In this document: one piece after another, positions 1 to 10,682 of the stretch
Numbering within the stretch: the first letter of the stretch is position 1
Layout of the letters: each line of letters begins with the position of its first letter
Assembly (NCBI RefSeq): GCF_000420785.1
Contig: NZ_ATVP01000004.1
Coordinates: 124,001-188,000, forward strand
Direction: 5' to 3'
DNA length: 64,000 bases
Source: Streptococcus hyovaginalis DSM 12219
Lineage (GTDB): Bacteria > Bacillota > Bacilli > Lactobacillales > Streptococcaceae
Made by a program: the position numbers and the translations under genes
Notes under the pieces: generated by a model
Seen by the model: only the letters and a program-made list of their open reading frames with translations
What the model was told of the DNA's origin: nothing
Database searches by the model: none

Positions 1-1036
1 CTACTAATTCCGCTACAATAGCGCCGTAGCGCTCTTCGAATGACACTCCAAACTTAGCCTCAAATCGGCTAATGGAAACACCTGCCTTTTTACGAAGACC
101 GAGGAAGAATTCTTCTTCCATCATCTCATCTTTGGTCAATATGTCTTCCCCTAAGCGAGAGTGCCCTTCTGCCGCAATGGCTTTTAAATAATGTTGAATA
201 GGTCCGCGGTTACGATAACGAATGCCATTTAAGTAACCCGATGCCCCAGCACCTACACCGTAATACTCCACATTATCCCAATACATGAGATTGTGACGGC
301 TTTCAAAGCCTGGCTTGGTGAAATTCGAGATTTCATAATGTTCGAAGCCATTTTTCTCCAACTCAGTAATAATGTAGGTAAACATGTCTGCTTCAATGTC
401 TTCATTTGGCAGGTGCAAACGGCCACGGCGTTGTTTGTTCATAAAGACGGTATGATCCTCTAAAATCAAACTGTAAAGACTGAGATGAGGTATATCGAGC
501 GACAACGCCTTACGCACATTTTCTTCAACCTGTTCCATAGTCTGATTAGGCAAGGCATAAATCAAGTCAATCGAAATATTGGTCAACCCTGCTGCTTTCA
601 AAGCATCAATGCTTTCATAAATCTGTGCTTCATTGTGACTGCGACCGATTTGCTTGAGCTGTTTGTCAAAAAAGGTCTGTACACCGAGAGATACACGGTT
701 GACAGCTGACCGCTTTAAGACCTCGATCTTTTCTGGTGTCAAATCGCCCGGATTAGCCTCGATCGTGAATTCTTCTAGCATGTCTAGATTAAGATTCTTT
801 TGGAGATGCGTCAGAAGATAATCTAGTTGCTCTGCCGAAATGGCTGTTGGTGTCCCTCCGCCAATATAAAGCGTCTTGAGGTCACGAATATCGTAGTAGT
901 TAAACTCACGAATAAGAGCCTGCAGATAAGCATCAACAGGCTGATTTTTGATAAAGACTTTTGAAAAGTCGCAATAATAACAAATTTGCGTGCAAAAGGG
1001 AATATGCACATAGGCTGAAGTTGGTTTTTTTGACAT
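1..1036 (-). CDS. hemW: HemW-like radical SAM heme chaperone (3' end beyond window)
   Basis: Reading the minus strand from an ATG at 1034-1036 gives MSKKPTSAYVHIPFC followed by the radical-SAM cluster pattern CTQICYYC at about residues 15-22, then IGGGTPT and a NPGDLTPE segment. These are hallmarks of the HemW/HemN-like family. HemW binds heme and a 4Fe-4S cluster and is thought to deliver heme to respiratory enzymes; older annotation as coproporphyrinogen III oxidase is usually wrong because the N-terminal cysteine of true HemN is missing, as it is here. About 345 codons are visible and the C-terminus lies outside the window. In streptococci, which do not make heme, its target is unclear. 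Confidence 0.9.
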   Translation of the reverse strand, partial: MSKKPTSAYVHIPFCTQICYYCDFSKVFIKNQPVDAYLQALIREFNYYDIRDLKTLYIGGGTPTAISAEQLDYLLTHLQKNLNLDMLEEFTIEANPGDLTPEKIEVLKRSAVNRVSLGVQTFFDKQLKQIGRSHNEAQIYESIDALKAAGLTNISIDLIYALPNQTMEQVEENVRKALSLDIPHLSLYSLILEDHTVFMNKQRRGRLHLPNEDIEADMFTYIITELEKNGFEHYEISNFTKPGFESRHNLMYWDNVEYYGVGAGASGYLNGIRYRNRGPIQHYLKAIAAEGHSRLGEDILTKDEMMEEEFFLGLRKKAGVSISRFEAKFGVSFEERYGAIVAELV

Positions 1037-1170
1037 AAATCTATTGTAACACTTTAAAAAAGAGTGTCCATTTTTCCTCACGATTTTTCACAAAAGAACC
1101 TCAACTTCCTGTTGCATGCCTTCTTTTACATTGATTTCCCGGAAAATAGGAACTAGACTAAAACCTTATC

Positions 1171-1548
1171 CTATTTTGATAAACGGATGACCTCAACTTT
1201 GTAGCCGTCAGGATCTTTAACAAAATAATAATGTGGTTCTTGGCCCGGCAAACCTTTTAGCTCAGTCACTTCAAAACCTGCTTCGACATGTTCCTCATAT
1301 GTCTCTTCGAGATCGTCAACACCGACAGCCAGATGCCCATAACCATCTCCAATATCGTATGCCCCATGGCCATAGTTATAAGTGAGTTCGATTTCAAAAT
1401 CATCATTTGGGGTTTTTAAAAAGACCAGTGTGAATTCATGATCTGGAAAATCCTTACGACGCACTTCTTCTAATGGAAAGGCTTTCGTATAAAAAGCAAT
1501 TGACGCTTCCATGTCTTGGACGCGAATACAAGTATGTAACATTTTCAT
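1171..1548 (-). CDS. gloA: Lactoylglutathione lyase-like VOC protein
   Basis: A 125-residue protein with the two beta-alpha-beta-beta-beta modules of the vicinal oxygen chelate fold. Visible are MLHTCIRVQDMEASIAFY at the N-terminus, the GDGYGHLAVGVDDL segment in the middle and DPDGYKVEVIRL at the C-terminus. The metal-binding His/Glu positions of glyoxalase I (H near residue 5, E at EIELTYN, H at GHLAV, E at VEVI) are all present. The family isomerises hemithioacetals of methylglyoxal, a detoxification step. It has its own AGGAGG-like site (aggaggacacttatcATG) and stands alone, between hemW and a divergent membrane protein gene. Confidence 0.87.
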   Translation of the reverse strand: MKMLHTCIRVQDMEASIAFYTKAFPLEEVRRKDFPDHEFTLVFLKTPNDDFEIELTYNYGHGAYDIGDGYGHLAVGVDDLEETYEEHVEAGFEVTELKGLPGQEPHYYFVKDPDGYKVEVIRLSK

Positions 1549-1673
1549 GATAAGTGTCCTCCTATACCTCTATCCTATCGGTTTCTGACAGAGATTGCAA
1601 GGCAGACGCTAGCGCTGATTTAAGAATTGTCCTAGCATTTGCCGTCATCTGGCATCTCACCTGCACTCAAGTT

Positions 1674-1702
1674 TTGAATAATTGACTATTTTTGACTATA
1701 AT
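1674..1702 (+). promoter_or_regulatory. Promoter of the DUF308 membrane protein gene
   Basis: TTGAAT at 1674-1679 and a perfect TATAAT at 1697-1702 are separated by 17 bp. Transcription would begin near 1709, only about 15 nt before the ATG at 1724, which carries an aaaaaGGAG site. This rules out the upstream in-frame TTG at 1682 as a start. Confidence 0.75.
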
Positions 1703-1723
1703 GGAGTTAAAAAGGAGTTACTC

Positions 1724-2215
1724 ATGAAATCATTTTCACTACTGGCTGGTCTTTTATCGCTATTGATTGGCTTTTACCTGTTTAACCAACCCTTGTCAGC
1801 CGTTGCCACTATTGGATGGCTCCTCGCTCTATTGATCTTCATTTGGGGCATCCAAGGTCTCTTTACTTACTTCAAGAGACAGCGCAAAACTATCTGGCAA
1901 CTCTTACAAGCTATAGTATCTACCGTGTTTGGGTTAATGCTCTTAGGCAGTTCGGCTCTATCACTCAGCCGCTTGGTGATTAGCTTTGTGGCCTACTGGA
2001 TTTTGACAATTGCCATTTTGCGGATGATGTCAGGCTATCAGACCAGAAAAATGGGTTTTGGCAATAGCACACTGAACTCAGGAATTGCTATGTTCCTACT
2101 GGGACTGGTGCTCCTACTAGGTCCTGTTTTGACATCAGTTTTCATTGGCAAATTCTTATCTCTGGTCTTTATCATCCTAGGCTTCTCAGTACTGGTATTT
2201 AGCTTTAGACGCTAG
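1724..2215 (+). CDS. DUF308/HdeD-like integral membrane protein
   Basis: A protein of 163 residues starting at the ATG at 1724, chosen because AAAGGAG lies 7 nt upstream and the promoter -10 lies just before that. It is almost entirely hydrophobic, with about six membrane segments (SLLAGLLSLLIGFYLF, TIGWLLALLIFIWGI, LLQAIVSTVFGLMLL and others) separated by short basic loops. The repeated two-helix pattern resembles the DUF308/HdeD family, linked to acid resistance in enterobacteria but of unknown function in Firmicutes. It is monocistronic and ends in the bidirectional terminator at about 2282-2336. Function is inferred only at family level. Confidence 0.75.
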   Translation: MKSFSLLAGLLSLLIGFYLFNQPLSAVATIGWLLALLIFIWGIQGLFTYFKRQRKTIWQLLQAIVSTVFGLMLLGSSALSLSRLVISFVAYWILTIAILRMMSGYQTRKMGFGNSTLNSGIAMFLLGLVLLLGPVLTSVFIGKFLSLVFIILGFSVLVFSFRR

Positions 2216-2281
2216 ATCAAGAGATTGGACAATGGGAGATAGAAATGTGATCCTAATGCTTCAACACTAGCAACAGACTGC

Positions 2282-2336
2282 AAAAAAAGCCTGGTCTCAC
2301 GGTTTCCACAACCTGAGACCGGGCCTTTTAATTTTT
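2282..2336. terminator. Bidirectional rho-independent terminator
   Basis: The stem gcctggtctca / tgagaccgggc (2289-2299 with 2314-2324) is flanked by an A-run on the left and a T-rich stretch on the right. It can stop both the plus-strand membrane protein gene and the converging HAD phosphatase gene. Confidence 0.85.
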
Positions 2337-2443
2337 GACAAGCACTGCTAAAAGACAGAGAAGGTCGCTATCACTAAGCCATTACACGCTATTGAGAGAC
2401 AGCTTTTATTACCGCTACTGTTAAAAAGAGCTTAGAAATAAGC

Positions 2444-3283
2444 TTAGAGAAGCCCCAATTGGGCAAAGGCATTATAAAGCCCATCCTCTGCTACATCGTC
2501 AGTTATCATATCAGCCATGGCTAGAATCTCAGGGCCACCATTTCCCATCGAAACCCCAACCTGACAGTAGTCTAACATGGGAATATCAATCTTAGCATCC
2601 CCAAAAGCAATGGTATCTTGTCGATCAACTCCTAGATGCTGTAAAAGGACCTCTATGGCATGGGCTTTGTTAATGTCCTTAACGCCTAAATCACCAAAAA
2701 GGGCTGTTTCACCACGACCCCCCCAAGTATGGGCTTCAAGATTTGGAAACTCCTCAATAGAATCTAGATGATCCTGATAATCAGATAAGATGAAGCTGAC
2801 CTTATTGAGATCATCACGATAAAGTTCGCCTCCATACACGAGACCATGTAGGGCATCTTCTGCTTCTTGGTCCTTGACTTCTTCTTGGGTTCTCCCCTTA
2901 CGCAGACTATACTCCCTCAAAACAGGACGCGCTGCATCTCTGAAGTTTTCAGAAGCAAAAAGCCCATTATTCGACTCTAGATAAAACTCCAGACCTCTGC
3001 TATGGAGCCAATCGACGATATGCTTGGTATCCTCTTTGGAAATCAACTGGTGCATGATAACCTGTCCCTGATCTTCGACATAAGATCCATTGCCACCAAT
3101 CATGCCATCAATGCCAATATCCCAGATTTCTGGCTGCATCTCAGCCCGACTACGACCTGTACAGACATAAACCTTGTGACCACTCTGACGCGCCTGACGA
3201 ATGGCTGTGATAGCGGATTCTGGAATGGTATTATCATAATCCACCAACGTTCCATCAACATCTAAAAAAATCACTTTTGACAT
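2444..3283 (-). CDS. Cof-type HAD-IIB phosphatase
   Basis: 279 residues. Motif I is FLDVDGTLVD at residues 6-15 (nucleophile first Asp of DVD), motif II is VCTGRS around residue 40, and motif IV is IAFGDAKIDIPML near residue 225, followed by GVSMGNG. The cap sits between motifs II and III, the HAD-IIB (Cof) arrangement. Members dephosphorylate sugar phosphates or nucleotide-type cofactors; the substrate here cannot be read from sequence. It has its own start signal (cttgtaattctgatg region upstream is weak) and lies downstream of the YczE-like gene, with a terminator between them, so it is probably transcribed separately. Confidence 0.85.
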   Translation of the reverse strand: MSKVIFLDVDGTLVDYDNTIPESAITAIRQARQSGHKVYVCTGRSRAEMQPEIWDIGIDGMIGGNGSYVEDQGQVIMHQLISKEDTKHIVDWLHSRGLEFYLESNNGLFASENFRDAARPVLREYSLRKGRTQEEVKDQEAEDALHGLVYGGELYRDDLNKVSFILSDYQDHLDSIEEFPNLEAHTWGGRGETALFGDLGVKDINKAHAIEVLLQHLGVDRQDTIAFGDAKIDIPMLDYCQVGVSMGNGGPEILAMADMITDDVAEDGLYNAFAQLGLL

Positions 3284-3321
3284 GCTTTACCTCACTTGTA
3301 ATTCTGATGTTTCCAGTATAT

Positions 3322-3351
3322 AAAAAAGATAGTGACAAAACCATCACTATC
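3322..3351 (-). terminator. Terminator after the YczE-like gene
   Basis: Read on the minus strand, GATAGTGA-(loop)-TCACTATC is followed directly by six T residues. It ends the transcript of the membrane protein gene just upstream. Confidence 0.85.
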
Positions 3352-3367
3352 CTCGGAAAAAAAGATA

Positions 3368-4030
3368 CTATCCTACGATTTGCTGAGACTTCAAAACGTA
3401 GCGATTGTAGAGTTTCTCAGAAAAGGGATTGCAAAGAGCTACGACACGACCTGTGAAGATCATAGCAATAATGGTACCAATACCAACACCCAACATGCCT
3501 TGACCAAAACTAAAGCTGAGAGCAAGAGCTAAAAAGGTACAGGTAAAGTCGAGCACGTTTTTACCAAAGCCAAAACTCTTATTAAGAACAAAACCAATCG
3601 TATCTGCCAAAGCATCGGCAGGATTTGGGATTAATTTCATATTGACTGTGATGGAAGCTCCCAAACCTGTCAAAACAATCCCAATCACCAACCAAATCAA
3701 ACGCGTTAACAAGCTTTGAGGAACAGGCAGCAGGTAATCAAATCCTTGAATAAAAAAGCTGGTCAAAAAACTGACGAAAACCTGTAAAAGTTGTACCCGT
3801 TGAAAGTTTTTGCGTAAGAGCAAAAATTGGATAGCAATCAAAAAAACGTAGTACAAAAAAGTTGCCAAACCAATGGAAACATGGAAAATCTTAGCCGCAT
3901 TAAAAGCCAGCGAAATCACTGGTGACACCCCCAGGGCTGTCTTGGTATTAAAGGTAATACCAAGACTGACAATGACAATACCGATCATGTAAATAATAAT
4001 CTGATTGAGATGAATGGTTTTAGAATTCAT
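3368..4030 (-). CDS. YczE/YyaS/YitT-family membrane protein
   Basis: 220 residues with about five predicted membrane segments: IIIYMIGIVIVSLGITF, VSIGLATFLYYVFLIAIQFLL, LLQVFVSFLTSFFIQGF, LLTRLIWLVIGIVLTGLGAS and LDFTCTFLALALSF. The motif GVSPVISLAFNA after the first helix and NPADALADTIGF are typical of the YczE-like group. No biochemical role is established for this group. The start ATG at 4028-4030 follows AAAAGGAGTGAGTAC, a strong ribosome site. The gene is preceded by a promoter and a roughly 135-nt leader containing a terminator-like hairpin, which suggests transcript-level control. Confidence 0.8.
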   Translation of the reverse strand: MNSKTIHLNQIIIYMIGIVIVSLGITFNTKTALGVSPVISLAFNAAKIFHVSIGLATFLYYVFLIAIQFLLLRKNFQRVQLLQVFVSFLTSFFIQGFDYLLPVPQSLLTRLIWLVIGIVLTGLGASITVNMKLIPNPADALADTIGFVLNKSFGFGKNVLDFTCTFLALALSFSFGQGMLGVGIGTIIAMIFTGRVVALCNPFSEKLYNRYVLKSQQIVG

Positions 4031-4200
4031 GTACTCACTCCTTTTAACTACTAGCCAAGCACCAACAGAAAAACCGCCATAAGCTGTTAGTCAGTTAACT
4101 AGCGGTTTTTAAGCAAAATCGTCTTGTCCTTTATGGCTATAAAGCTAGGTCATAGCTTGTTTAATACTATTAGCATATCAAAAGGTGAATTTTTTGTCAA
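4031..4200 (-). promoter_or_regulatory. Promoter and structured leader of the YczE-like gene
   Basis: On the minus strand TTGACA (4195-4200), a 17-bp spacer and TATGCT (4172-4177) form a good promoter. The leader from about 4165 contains a GCTAT/ATAGC hairpin, then an imperfect AAG-CAA/TTG-CTT hairpin, then a long-loop hairpin AAAACCGC/GCGGTTTTT (4069-4110) with a T-run, and only then the AGGAG site. A terminator-like hairpin between promoter and start codon suggests attenuation or an RNA switch. I did not recognise a known riboswitch class. Confidence 0.55.
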
Positions 4201-4265
4201 ACTATAACTAATTAGTGACATAAAAACACAATATCATCTAAAACTAACAACAAAGGACAAGAGAT

Positions 4266-4296
4266 AAAAAAGTCTAGAACCTTTGGGTTCTAAACT
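4266..4296 (-). terminator. Terminator of the first GH1 gene
   Basis: On the minus strand the stem AGTTTAGAACC/GGTTCTAGACT with loop CAAA is followed by TTTTTT. Confidence 0.85.
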
Positions 4297-4331
4297 TTTT
4301 AAAAAGATGCCGCAAGTGATGCTTTTGATAG

Positions 4332-5792
<1,461 letters not shown>

Positions 5793-5802
5793 TTATGACA
5801 TT

Positions 5803-5860
5803 ATTATACCATACAAAGCGAGGGAAAAACTGATAATTTCATAGGAATAACTGGTACTAT
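5803..5860 (-). promoter_or_regulatory. Promoter region of GH1 copy 1 with degenerate shared motif
   Basis: On the minus strand an extended -10 (TGG-TATAAT, 5803-5808) precedes the gene. Further upstream are ATAGTACCAG (5851-5860) and AAATTATCAG (5830-5839), degenerate forms of the ATAGTATCAG word found upstream of GH1 copies 3 and 4 and of the araC-type gene. Confidence 0.5.
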
Positions 5861-5870
5861 CCTTTGATTT

Positions 5871-6409
5871 CTTACCATATAATTGACAATGTAATAAATA
5901 GACAAAAAATCTCAGCAATTTTTCTAGTAAAATAGTCTTATTTATCGACCACAGGAATCAAATTTATCTGAAATAGCGATTTTATTAAAGAGTTATCTGT
6001 CTAGTATTCACTGAGAAATAGCTAGCGATTAGTTTCATAACTCGATAAACTAATAGTCCGTTAGTAAATCATCTAAAAGTCATTTATTTGAGAATTTGAT
6101 GATACACTTTTGCCTCAAGATACCCATGGATTTACTCACAAACGGACATCATCAAGGTAAAGCATATTATGCTAAGGATTATATTGAAAAATATGAAGAC
6201 ATTCCTATCCTGAAACGATCATGGGAAAGTTTAAAAAATACACAATAGTTCGAGGATAGAGACTGTAGGCAGATACCGTCGTTAAGTAATAGAAAATACT
6301 ATTTAGTAACCCTATTAGACATATAATAGACCAAAAAAATATCTGAACTGAAAAATTCCTGATGAGAGAGTTTTTGGGAAAGCTATACACTTCATCGAAT
6401 AAATGGGAT
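5871..6409. other. AT-rich intergenic stretch with one possible gene remnant
   Basis: About 540 bases with no convincing gene. On the plus strand 6126-6248 encodes 40 codons beginning MDLLTNGHHQGKAYYAKDYI and ending at TAG. It has no ribosome site but reads like a protein C-terminus (KYEDIPILKRSWESLKN), so it may be the tail of a lost gene. The short minus-strand frame opposite it, 6205-6390, looks like chance. Confidence 0.3.
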
Positions 6410-6410
6410 T

Positions 6411-6437
6411 AAAAAAAAACAAGTCTAAAAACTTGCT
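6411..6437 (-). terminator. Terminator of the CPBP protease gene
   Basis: On the minus strand GCAAGT-TTTTAG-ACTTG is followed by a run of nine T residues. Confidence 0.75.
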
Positions 6438-6449
6438 TTTTTTATTTAT

Positions 6450-7175
6450 CTAAGAAAATTCCCGATTAGGGTTATTTAATTTTTTAAACTTAGCGATCAG
6501 AATGATTGATATAACAATTTCTGCCACAGTGATAACTAAAACTAAACTGGTTGCAAATTCATATTTGTCAAGAAAACCACTCAATATAATATAGTCCCAT
6601 GTAGAATGAAATAAAATTGGGAACCAAATAAATTTAGTATAAACATAGATACAACCTAAATAAATTCCCATAACAAGGGTTGATACTAATTGACTAACAA
6701 TATCTTGGAAAGAAACACCTCCAAAAACATTTAGAACATGCAACAAAGAGAAAAAAGATGATGACAATATTATTGCCTTAACAGGACTCATTTCTCTCAA
6801 ACTGCCACCCAGAAGAATTTTTCTAAACATAGTTTCTTCAGCGAATCCAATTAAAAGTACATCAAAGATTAAAATAAAAAATTTTGAACTAATCTCAAAT
6901 GTTTCGATTAAAGTTATAATCCCTAAACCTAAAAGAGGAATCATCACTATCATAAACCAAAAATAGCCTGGTTTGTTTAATATCTGTAAGGTTAATACAT
7001 CGTTTTTCCAAATACCATAAGTCCCAGATAGCAATGCCAAGGTTATCATAAATGGTAAAAAAGCTCTACTAAATTCTGGAGAGTCATACTTAACATTAAG
7101 GAAAGCATAACAGAAAGATAGCCCAACCGCCATAATCATATAGTACAGCCCCAAAACACTAAAATGCTTTTTCAT
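6450..7175 (-). CDS. CPBP-family intramembrane metalloprotease
   Basis: 241 residues with about seven or eight membrane segments. The three Abi/Rce1-type motifs are visible: EETMFRK (EExxxR) near residue 113, FFSLLHVL (FxxxH) near residue 140, and HSTWDY (HxxxD) near residue 195. In bacteria the family includes bacteriocin self-immunity proteins and protein-maturation proteases; the partner cannot be deduced because no bacteriocin gene is visible nearby. The start ATG follows a gaAAAGGAGC site. It stands alone between a decayed intergenic stretch and the phosphatase pair. Base composition is more AT-rich than its neighbours, which would fit acquisition by transfer, though this is only an impression. 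Confidence 0.82.
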   Translation of the reverse strand: MKKHFSVLGLYYMIMAVGLSFCYAFLNVKYDSPEFSRAFLPFMITLALLSGTYGIWKNDVLTLQILNKPGYFWFMIVMIPLLGLGIITLIETFEISSKFFILIFDVLLIGFAEETMFRKILLGGSLREMSPVKAIILSSSFFSLLHVLNVFGGVSFQDIVSQLVSTLVMGIYLGCIYVYTKFIWFPILFHSTWDYIILSGFLDKYEFATSLVLVITVAEIVISIILIAKFKKLNNPNREFS

Positions 7176-7295
7176 AAATGCTCCTTTTCGTATATTTCAG
7201 AACATTATAGCACTATCTCTTACATTTTCCAATCATGAATAAAATTAGATGACAGACTTCTAATATCTATACATTGATCGAACTGTAATGTTTAT

Positions 7296-7904
7296 CTATG
7301 ATTTCTCAGCTTCATATAAATATTCTTGACTAATTGGATTAAAAATAAATTGTAGACAAAATTGATCCACATTGACATTAAATTTAAAAATTGCACAGTT
7401 AGACATTCGTACCTGTGGCGGATTGTCCATAACACCTCGATAAAACTGAGCTATGGAAGCCCCGTGACTGACCACTAAAATTTTCTCACCATCCTGGTGC
7501 TGTTTGAGAATTTCTGTAATAGTCGTAACCATACGCTCACGCACAGCCATAGAGTCTTCACCACCATGCTGAACAAAATAATCGCCATAGCCAACGCCTG
7601 GGATAAGGGGCGGGTTTAAGGTTTCCGTTTGTCCCTCGAAAGTCCCAAAATCCATTTCTTTCAATCCCTTCAAACGAATAATCTCTTTTTGTCCTGAAGC
7701 AAGCTCAGCAGTATCAACAGCTCGTTCTTGAGTTGAGGCGTAAACAGCTGCAAATTTTCCAACTTCTTGATCAAAAAAGTGACCCGCCTTTTGGGCTTGT
7801 TCGATTCCTATGGCAGTCAAGGGGCTATCGGATACCCCCTGAACTTGCTTGAGTTCGTTAAAACGCGTTTGCCCATGCCGCATAAGATAGAGTGTTTTAA
7901 CCAT
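7296..7904 (-). CDS. Histidine phosphatase family protein, copy A
   Basis: 202 residues. The catalytic LMRHGQTRFN motif is at residues 7-16, a second-arginine/Glu region ERAVDTAELA follows, and VVSHGAS near residue 143 carries the second histidine. The family makes a phosphohistidine intermediate and acts on small phosphoesters; the cobC/gpmB-like shape suggests a sugar-phosphate or nucleotide substrate. The start follows AAGGAGAGGTT. It lies 9 bp after copy B on the same strand and shares its architecture (RHG, PLTELG/PLTAIG, SHGA), so the pair arose by tandem duplication. It is the last gene of a unit that begins with the broken GH1 gene. Confidence 0.85.
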   Translation of the reverse strand: MVKTLYLMRHGQTRFNELKQVQGVSDSPLTAIGIEQAQKAGHFFDQEVGKFAAVYASTQERAVDTAELASGQKEIIRLKGLKEMDFGTFEGQTETLNPPLIPGVGYGDYFVQHGGEDSMAVRERMVTTITEILKQHQDGEKILVVSHGASIAQFYRGVMDNPPQVRMSNCAIFKFNVNVDQFCLQFIFNPISQEYLYEAEKS

Positions 7905-7913
7905 AACCTCTCC

Positions 7914-8516
7914 TTAAAAATCGTATACTTTAAAGTCTTGTGCCGGTAAAATAAGCTTTTCCAATTTTAAGGAAGAACCTTCTACCACATCAAACTGACA
8001 AATGGCACAATTGGAGAAATAGACGCCTGGCGGGAAAGAAATAGCCAGTTCCAGCATTAACCCCCACATGGCAGCCCCGTGACTAACCATGAGTATGTTT
8101 TGGGATGTCGATTGGCTTAAGACGTCTTGAATAGCCGAATGAACCCGTTTCCCGACCTGACGAATATCTTCTCCACCAAAAGGCACCAAAAGGTCCTCAA
8201 AGGAAATAGCTCCCTCTCGAACTTTGGGTAGGAGCATTTCAGGTTGCGCCTCAAACTGACCAAAACTCATTTCTTTCAAACCTTTGAGCTGATCAATCTG
8301 TTTTCTATCACCCACTAATTTAGCCGTATCTGTTGCTCGCTCTTGCGTTGATGAATAAACTTTGTCAAAATGAATCTCATTTTCTTCAAAATAGCGTTTA
8401 GCAAGCCTTGCCTGTTCAATCCCCAGTTCCGTTAATGGGGAATCACAAGCTCCCTGCACACGTTTTTGAGTGTTAAAAAGCGTTTCGCCATGTCGCATTA
8501 AATACAGTTTTGTCAT
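7914..8516 (-). CDS. Histidine phosphatase family protein, copy B
   Basis: 200 residues with LMRHGETLFN at residues 5-14, ERATDTAKLV and VSHGAAMWG. The tandem paralogue of copy A downstream, but diverged in the C-terminal half. Its start codon lies directly after the stop of the frameshifted LamG-like gene (stop at 8518-8520, ATG at 8514-8516), so translation was probably coupled to that gene; loss of the upstream reading frame may reduce its expression. Context points to a role in metabolism of a sugar phosphate connected with the beta-glucosidase, but this is an inference. Confidence 0.85.
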   Translation of the reverse strand: MTKLYLMRHGETLFNTQKRVQGACDSPLTELGIEQARLAKRYFEENEIHFDKVYSSTQERATDTAKLVGDRKQIDQLKGLKEMSFGQFEAQPEMLLPKVREGAISFEDLLVPFGGEDIRQVGKRVHSAIQDVLSQSTSQNILMVSHGAAMWGLMLELAISFPPGVYFSNCAICQFDVVEGSSLKLEKLILPAQDFKVYDF

Positions 8517-8517
8517 T

Positions 8518-8974
8518 TTAATCTCTTTCTAAAATAGTGATATTTTTAAAATAGGCTCTCGTTCCAATATCAACAAACAAGCCCAAATTTCCAGCTTGTG
8601 GCTGATGAATCAAGTCTTCTACAGTCAAAACCAAGTCATTATTAACATAAAATCTCCCAACATTATTGTCCAATTCAACCGCAAGGTGAATCCATTCATC
8701 CAGGCCAATATCTGCAGTCCATGATACCTTTTTCTCTAAAATAATCAAAGGTGTAAGTAGGATAAGCAAAATATTGAATAGCTCGATTACGGCGAATTGG
8801 ATCTTCTGTTCGCCCATTAGTCGGACGAATGTAGAAAGATTCAAAGTAATCATCATTTTCTGAAATCCGAAAAGCCAAGCCTATAAACCCTCTAGCAAAA
8901 TCTGGAGCATCCTCAACTTCCAAATGATTAATTGTAACATGGACTGGTTTAATACCTTTAATGGTTTGAGACAT
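8518..8974 (-). pseudogene. Frameshifted LamG/concanavalin-like domain protein
   Basis: Two overlapping minus-strand frames share one gene. The first starts at 8974 behind a GGAGG site (MSQTIKGIKPVHV) and runs to YFREK; it then goes out of frame near the gagAAAAAgg run at about 8730. The second frame continues with VSWTADIGLDEWIHLAVEL through FKNITILERD to the stop at 8518. Joined, they make about 150 residues resembling a beta-sandwich LamG-like or GH-associated domain (WIHLAVELDNNVGRFYVNN). A one-base change in the A-run is the simplest explanation, either a true mutation, programmed slippage, or a sequencing error. I do not know the function. Confidence 0.7.
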
Positions 8975-9025
8975 AAGACCTCCAAATGTCTTTCTAACTG
9001 AAAGACCAGCTTCGCTGGTTTTGGC

Positions 9026-10545
<1,520 letters not shown>

Positions 10546-10564
10546 CATTTGACCATAGCATAAA

Positions 10565-10585
10565 TTTCCTTAGTGACTAAGGAAA
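10565..10585. promoter_or_regulatory. Perfect 9-bp inverted repeat between divergent genes
   Basis: TTTCCTTAG-TGA-CTAAGGAAA. It sits between GH1 copy 2 and the divergent membrane protein gene and has no T-tail, so an operator for a dimeric regulator is more likely than a terminator. Confidence 0.5.
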
Positions 10586-10639
10586 AGAATCTTTTGCAAT
10601 CCCTTACCTTTATTTTCATGTTTTTTTATAAGGAAAATA

Positions 10640-10648
10640 TGCTATACT
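10640..10648 (+). promoter_or_regulatory. Extended -10 of the GT-C-like membrane protein gene
   Basis: TGC-TATACT (TG at 10640-10641, hexamer 10643-10648). Transcription would start near 10655, at the first in-frame ATG (10656), which argues for the downstream GTG at 10683 as start. Confidence 0.5.
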
Positions 10649-10682
10649 AATAGGAATGATTAGGAAGCAGAGGACAACATCA

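Noticed and set aside
4031..4075. Partial similarity of the YczE-like leader (TTGGTGCTTGGCT) to the start of a preQ1-II riboswitch
   Set aside because: The second half of that motif, including the CACCAAG pairing partner and the later pseudoknot, is absent, and the gene is not a QueT homologue.
6205..6390. 61-codon minus-strand frame in the intergenic region before the CPBP gene
   Set aside because: No ribosome site, extreme AT bias and overlap with a better plus-strand remnant.
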